Positions 59,772-64,000 of a DNA stretch of 64,000 nt are shown here, piece by piece. Position 1 is the stretch's first letter. Each line of letters begins with the position of its first letter. The position numbers were made by a program, and so were the translations under genes. This stretch comes from CAKZNE01 sp963976435 (GTDB taxonomy: Bacteria; Bacteroidota; Bacteroidia; Flavobacteriales; Schleiferiaceae): NCBI GenBank assembly GCA_963976435.1, contig CAXBKQ010000003.1:124001-188000 (forward strand), in the 5' to 3' direction. Below the pieces are notes generated by a model that did no database searches, was not told the DNA's origin, and saw nothing but the letters and a program-made list of their open reading frames with translations.

Positions 59772-62153
59772 ATGTTCAATAGTACAAAATACTTCATTTT
59801 ATCCCTTGTCTGTGGTCTTTGTTTACAAAGCTTTTCACAAGGTCTTGATAGTGTGGATTTTACTCATCTAAAATTAAATTTAGAATTAATCCCCCAAAGC
59901 CAGAGCCTAGAAGGAAAGGTAGAATTGAAATTCAACTATAAGAAAATTATGGACTCTGTTTTCCTAAATGGGGTGAATATGAATTTCAAAAAGGTGATGC
60001 TCAACTCCAAAAAGGTAGGATATAGATCCGAAAAAAAAGGAATTTGGATAAGTTTAGAAAAAGCCAATCTAGCTAAAAGCAATAGCATATTTATCGAATA
60101 TGATTGTAATCCCCGAAAGGGAATATATTTTATTGGTTGGGAGAATGAAAAAAGAAAAAATCAAATTTGGACTCAAGGTCAAGGTATAGATCACCGCCAT
60201 TGGATCCCACATAGAGATGATCAAAGAGATAAAATTATCAGTGAAATTGAACTGACTTTTGACGCTAAATACGAGGTGGTTTCCAATGGTAGTTTATTGG
60301 ACAGTAGCTTAAATGGAAAAAAGAGGCATTGGCATTATAAAATTAACAAACCTCATTCGAGCTATTTAATTATGCTTGCCATAGGAGAGTATAGATATAA
60401 GGATAGCAAAAGTGAAAGCCAAGTGCCCTTGCGTCAATATTATTATGCTGATAGGGAAGCCGATTATCCTCAATATTATTTTGGAAACGAAAGGATTTTT
60501 AATTTTTTAGAAAGTCATATTGGATTGCCATATCCTTGGCAATCCTACTCTCAGGTTCCTGTTCAGGATTTTAGGCATGGGGGCATGGAAAATACTACAG
60601 CCACCATTTTTGGAGATTTCTTTTTGGTGGACAGCATTGCCAAGAATGATAGAAATTACAGCTATGTAAATGCACATGAATTGGCCCACCAATGGTTTGG
60701 AAATATGGTTACAGCCACTGGAAGTGAACATCATTGGTTGCATGAGGGTTTTGCTACTTATTACCAATGGCTTTCAGAAGAAATGCTATACGGAACCGAT
60801 TTTTTCGATTGGATGCGATATAAGGAAGCAAAGCTTGTTTTTTCTGCCTCTATGGCCGATGATTACCCTCTTGCACATCCCAAGGCTGGTAGTTTTAGAT
60901 TTTACCAAAAAGGTGGATGGGTTTTGTATATGCTTCATCAAAATTTGGGTGATGATTTGTACAGAAAGGTGATAAAAGATTATCTCTTAACCAATGCATA
61001 TGGCTTGGTGGATACGGAAAGCCTAAATAAATCTATCAAGAAAGTTGTTGGCGAAGGAGCAGATGCCTTCCTAGATTTATGGGTTTATAATGATGGAGAA
61101 CCAGAATTGGATGTAAAAAGCTATTTGAGGAAGGATACCTTATTTTTTGAAATAACTCCTGTTGCAGGGAGCCTTCAAAGCTTTAGTGCTTATTCCATTC
61201 CTATAAAGGTCCATTTCCAAGATGGAAGCTCTGAAGAAAGCTTTATTCGAATAGGAGATAAGCCTCATACAGAAAGTATTTTGTTTAATAAAAACAAGAA
61301 AATTAAATATTGGTTAGTAAATCCTAATATGGCCATTTTGGCAAAGATTAAAGAGGAAAAACCCTTTGAGATTCTGCAAATCCAATTTGAAAATAGCAGC
61401 AAAGTTTTAGATAAATATTTTGCGCTATTGGCCATGGAGGAAATTGACCTGAGCACCAAAAAAGAATATTTAGAAAAAGTATTATACAGCCCATCTGAGT
61501 TTCATGCGAATAGGGGTGAGGCTTTATGGCAATTACTAAATCTAAATGATAGGGATAAACTTTACTTACTATTTAAGGAAGCCCTTGAATCTGGAGATAT
61601 ACAATTGCAAAAAACCGCCATGAATTTAATGGAAGCTAAGGATGATAAATGGCGAGAATTGGCAAAAACATATTTGAATGGTCAATCTTATCAATTGAGG
61701 AAGGATGCTTTAATGGCTTCTGTAGATTGGGAAAATCTCACCAACAATCAGTGGCTTAAAGACTTGGATTTTAGCAAAGAACCGGGAATTCCGGGCCGCG
61801 ATGTAGAATTGCATGTATTGGTTTTACAAGCGAGCATTTTTAAATCCCAAGAAGCACTGGAAAAAATTCGAAATCGCAGCTCCGATGAATTTGATTTTAT
61901 GACAAGAATCAATGCCTTTAATATGCTGAGTAGCCTCAAGGATTTTGATAAAAAAAGTTTAAACAATTATTTTTCTGCCCTTTTCGATTATAATTGGAAA
62001 TTAAAAAAAGTTGCTCGTAGTTCCCTGAAAACGATGTATAAAAACCCAAACACTAAACCCCAATTGATGGAATATATTGAGGAAAATAAAGAAAGTTGGA
62101 CCGATTTTCAGAAGAGGGTGGTGAATGCTACCTTTGACCTAAATATAAATTAA
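59772..62153 (+). CDS. M1 family aminopeptidase
   Basis: A 793-residue secreted zinc aminopeptidase. Signal peptide MFNSTKYFILSLVCGLCLQS, then the M1 N-terminal beta domain and the peptidase core: GGMENTTATIFGDFF (GxMEN motif) and HELAHQWFGNMVT with the third ligand Glu in HHWLHEGFATY. The C-terminal region (about 560-790) is HEAT-like and helical. The ATG lies 14 bases from the recG TTG on the other strand, so both promoters must lie inside coding sequence. Its stop overlaps the next ATG by one base (TAATG). Confidence 0.93.
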   Translation: MFNSTKYFILSLVCGLCLQSFSQGLDSVDFTHLKLNLELIPQSQSLEGKVELKFNYKKIMDSVFLNGVNMNFKKVMLNSKKVGYRSEKKGIWISLEKANLAKSNSIFIEYDCNPRKGIYFIGWENEKRKNQIWTQGQGIDHRHWIPHRDDQRDKIISEIELTFDAKYEVVSNGSLLDSSLNGKKRHWHYKINKPHSSYLIMLAIGEYRYKDSKSESQVPLRQYYYADREADYPQYYFGNERIFNFLESHIGLPYPWQSYSQVPVQDFRHGGMENTTATIFGDFFLVDSIAKNDRNYSYVNAHELAHQWFGNMVTATGSEHHWLHEGFATYYQWLSEEMLYGTDFFDWMRYKEAKLVFSASMADDYPLAHPKAGSFRFYQKGGWVLYMLHQNLGDDLYRKVIKDYLLTNAYGLVDTESLNKSIKKVVGEGADAFLDLWVYNDGEPELDVKSYLRKDTLFFEITPVAGSLQSFSAYSIPIKVHFQDGSSEESFIRIGDKPHTESILFNKNKKIKYWLVNPNMAILAKIKEEKPFEILQIQFENSSKVLDKYFALLAMEEIDLSTKKEYLEKVLYSPSEFHANRGEALWQLLNLNDRDKLYLLFKEALESGDIQLQKTAMNLMEAKDDKWRELAKTYLNGQSYQLRKDALMASVDWENLTNNQWLKDLDFSKEPGIPGRDVELHVLVLQASIFKSQEALEKIRNRSSDEFDFMTRINAFNMLSSLKDFDKKSLNNYFSALFDYNWKLKKVARSSLKTMYKNPNTKPQLMEYIEENKESWTDFQKRVVNATFDLNIN

Positions 62154-63553
62154 TGCAAAGTCGCTACGCGAAAATTTTTCAGCTTATCATAATAGGTGGC
62201 GACCTGTTGATATTAAATTTCTGTTTTTTCCTGGCAGGCTTTCTCCGTTATTTTCTTGCCAACACCTTAGACCTTGAGCCTTTTAATATTCTGGAGACAG
62301 ATTATTACGATTATTATATTCAGCTATTTGCTTTTTTTAATCTTAGCTGGCTACTTCTTACTTTGGCTTTTGGAACTCATCAAATAAAAATGAGTTTAGA
62401 GCCTAGAAAGGCTACCTCCAAAGTATTAAATGCTTATTTCCTGCATATTTTCCTGCTACTATTATTGCTCTTTATTTCTAAGCGCGATGATTTTTCTAGG
62501 GTTTTCCTCATCTTTTTTTACAGCTCCTTTTTGTTTTGCATTTTGCCTTGGCGTTTTCTTTTTCTAAGGATTTTACGAGGCTACCGCAAGAAGGGCCTAA
62601 ACTTTAGAAATGTGGTTTTGATTGGTGATGGTAAGGGTCTAAAAAAATTTGCCGAGGGTCTAGATCTTCATCCCGAATATGGATTAAAAAATGTAGGTTA
62701 TTTTTCAAATAAGCCAATAGAAGGAATGGATTGCTCCGGAAATGAGGAGGATTTTAAAAATAATTTTGACAAGCTAAATGTTGATGAAATATACCTGGCT
62801 TATACCGAGCCTGGCGATAAACTGATGACTTGGTACCATTGGGCAGATGAACATTTAATTCGCTTTAGGATGATTCCAGATTTTGGGCTTATTCACAGTC
62901 AAGGCGTGCAGATTGACTTTTATAATGAGGTTCCAGTTTTAATGCAACGGAAAGAACCTTTGGAATATATCCACAATAGAATCCTCAAACGAGCCATAGA
63001 TTTCTCCATTTCCATATTGGTGATTTTATTAATTTTTCCATGGCTATTTCCCATTCTGGCCCTAGGGGTAAAACTTTCGGGAAGAGGTCCAATATTTTTT
63101 AAACAAAAGAGAACGGGACTGCAGGATGATGATTTCCATATCTATAAGTTTAGAAGTATGAAACCCAATGTAGAGGCTGATGAGCAGCAAGCATTGGCAA
63201 ATGATAGTAGGTTCACGGCTTTTGGAAAGATTATGCGTGATTTTAGCTTGGATGAATTACCCCAGTTTATAAATGTTCTAAAAGGGGATATGTCTATTTG
63301 TGGTCCACGCCCACATATGTTGGCCCATACCGAGGAATATAAAATGATCATCGACAGATATATGGTAAGGCATTTTGTGAAACCTGGGATTTCTGGATTG
63401 GCTCAGATCAATGGCTACCGGGGTGAGGTAAAAAACCTTTCAGATATTGAGGGTAGGGTGAAAAATGATGTGTATTATATTGAAAACTGGTCGGTACTAT
63501 TAGATTTAAAGATTATCATTCTTACCGTTTGGAATCTGCTTTTTAAAAAATAA
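62153..63553 (+). CDS. Exopolysaccharide polyprenyl glycosylphosphotransferase (WcaJ/WbaP type)
   Basis: Membrane enzyme that starts glycan synthesis by moving a sugar phosphate to undecaprenyl phosphate. The 466 residues have four N-terminal helices, a CoA-binding-like middle part (about 165-240) and the C-terminal bacterial sugar transferase domain. Its motifs are KRAIDFSISILVILLIFPW, FKQKRTGLQDDDFHIYKFRSM (read in parts), DELPQFINVLKGDMSICGPRP and KPGISGLAQINGYRGE. It ends immediately before the convergent glycosyltransferase stop codon (TAA then TTA, no spacing). Confidence 0.95.
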   Translation: MQSRYAKIFQLIIIGGDLLILNFCFFLAGFLRYFLANTLDLEPFNILETDYYDYYIQLFAFFNLSWLLLTLAFGTHQIKMSLEPRKATSKVLNAYFLHIFLLLLLLFISKRDDFSRVFLIFFYSSFLFCILPWRFLFLRILRGYRKKGLNFRNVVLIGDGKGLKKFAEGLDLHPEYGLKNVGYFSNKPIEGMDCSGNEEDFKNNFDKLNVDEIYLAYTEPGDKLMTWYHWADEHLIRFRMIPDFGLIHSQGVQIDFYNEVPVLMQRKEPLEYIHNRILKRAIDFSISILVILLIFPWLFPILALGVKLSGRGPIFFKQKRTGLQDDDFHIYKFRSMKPNVEADEQQALANDSRFTAFGKIMRDFSLDELPQFINVLKGDMSICGPRPHMLAHTEEYKMIIDRYMVRHFVKPGISGLAQINGYRGEVKNLSDIEGRVKNDVYYIENWSVLLDLKIIILTVWNLLFKK

Positions 63554-64000
63554 TTACAGCCTGGTTTGTTGCATTACCACCTCGTATTGTTCACAAACAA
63601 TATCCCAATTATATTGATTTTTCAATCTCTCCAAATTGTTTTTCTGCTTTTCTTTTTGGACGCTACTTTGTCGATCTAAAAAATCCAGACTTGTTGCGAT
63701 ATCATTCATATCTAAAAAATAATTTCCATTTTCTCCTAGCACTTCACGGTTATATCTATTATCATGAGCGCAAATCACACTTTTACAGGCCATAGCTTCC
63801 AAAAGGGATGGGTTTGTACCTCCCACTGAATGCCCGTGGAAATAAATATGAGAATGAAATCTTAAATTATCTACATCTTCTTTTTTATAAGAAGCCTTAA
63901 CAAATCGAATACGACTGTCTTTGTATTTAGATTTTAAAAATTCGCCATAGTCCGTATTGTGGTTGCCGATAATCAGGCATATTCTATCCGTTTCACTTTT
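63554..64000 (-). CDS. Glycosyltransferase (DUF1972/GT4 type), partial
   Basis: The gene runs off the right edge and its start is missing. The visible 148 residues are the C-terminal GT-B half: RICLIIGNHNTDYGEFLKSK, then FHGHSVGGTNPSLLEAMACK with the Glu-containing donor-site loop, and a helical end. It fits the DUF1972-containing rhamnosyl/glucosyltransferases of capsule loci. It is convergent with and touches the sugar transferase gene. Confidence 0.88.
   Translation of the reverse strand, partial: KSETDRICLIIGNHNTDYGEFLKSKYKDSRIRFVKASYKKEDVDNLRFHSHIYFHGHSVGGTNPSLLEAMACKSVICAHDNRYNREVLGENGNYFLDMNDIATSLDFLDRQSSVQKEKQKNNLERLKNQYNWDIVCEQYEVVMQQTRL

Noticed and set aside
1..64000. CRISPR arrays, insertion sequences, prophage, tRNA or rRNA genes
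   Set aside because: I saw no regularly spaced repeats, transposase or integrase motifs, or cloverleaf-type sequences with a CCA end. A tRNA scan or IS search could still find something I missed.

Overview
The window is an AT-rich chromosomal segment of a Bacteroidota bacterium, most likely a marine-type member of the Flavobacteriia. The evidence is the protein families (heme A synthase with the EYINR variant, DUF4286, DUF2911, PorV/PorQ family, M16 peptidase pairs, enoyl-CoA hydratase/3-hydroxyacyl-CoA dehydrogenase with the dehydrogenase first), type IX secretion (T9SS) C-terminal sorting domains, and repeated TAnnTTTG minus-7 promoter elements with little Shine-Dalgarno use. Gene density is high; no intergenic stretch exceeds about 300 bases. 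I see no tRNA, rRNA, CRISPR array, insertion sequence or prophage.

Layout. 0-6 kb: heme A synthase, a drug/metabolite exporter and a secreted M16 peptidase pair (one catalytic, one inactive with a LolA-like tail). 6-13 kb: ribosomal proteins L21 and L27, seryl-tRNA synthetase, a small lipoprotein, a TPR protein, a di-heme peroxidase next to a frameshifted T9SS cargo protein, then DUF4286 and RecX. 13-24 kb: a secreted PGRP-type amidase with a T9SS domain, an S41 peptidase lipoprotein, threonine aldolase, a PorV/PorQ family protein, PssA, PurS, ACP phosphodiesterase, a previously untracked 56-residue membrane protein, SIMPL and SdpI family proteins, and fumarase. 24-38 kb: an amidohydrolase, then a fatty-acid degradation block (acyl-CoA ligase, coiled-coil lipoprotein, MarR regulator, bifunctional FadB-like protein, thiolase, acyl-CoA dehydrogenase), acetyl-CoA synthetase overlapping a GNAT acetyltransferase, and a DUF2911-TPR protein. 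38-50 kb: thioesterase, SRPBCC, DUF1015, a thioredoxin-like protein, a DPP IV-POT peptide-utilisation pair, a FAD-linked oxidase, an orphan hybrid-sensing histidine kinase, a class III aminotransferase and a VTT membrane protein. 50-64 kb: a surface polysaccharide locus (O-antigen ligase, two GT2 glycosyltransferases, two sulfotransferases, Wzt and Wzm ABC exporter, an initiating sugar-phosphate transferase, a GT4 glycosyltransferase that runs off the end), interrupted by recG and an M1 aminopeptidase.

How the genes work together. The MarR gene and the acyl-CoA dehydrogenase gene each carry the same inverted repeat (TATGC-2-GCATA) upstream, which suggests one fatty-acid-responsive regulon split by a terminator. 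The polysaccharide locus looks able to make, sulfate and export a surface glycan; in T9SS bacteria such a glycan can anchor secreted proteins, and the window holds two proteins with T9SS sorting domains, but that link is inference. The most unusual signals are three genes (recX, a sulfotransferase, the Wzm permease) whose conserved N-termini lie upstream of any ATG, GTG or TTG codon, and a one-base frameshift in a homopolymer of a T9SS cargo gene. I found no clear novel multi-gene defence or mobile system.
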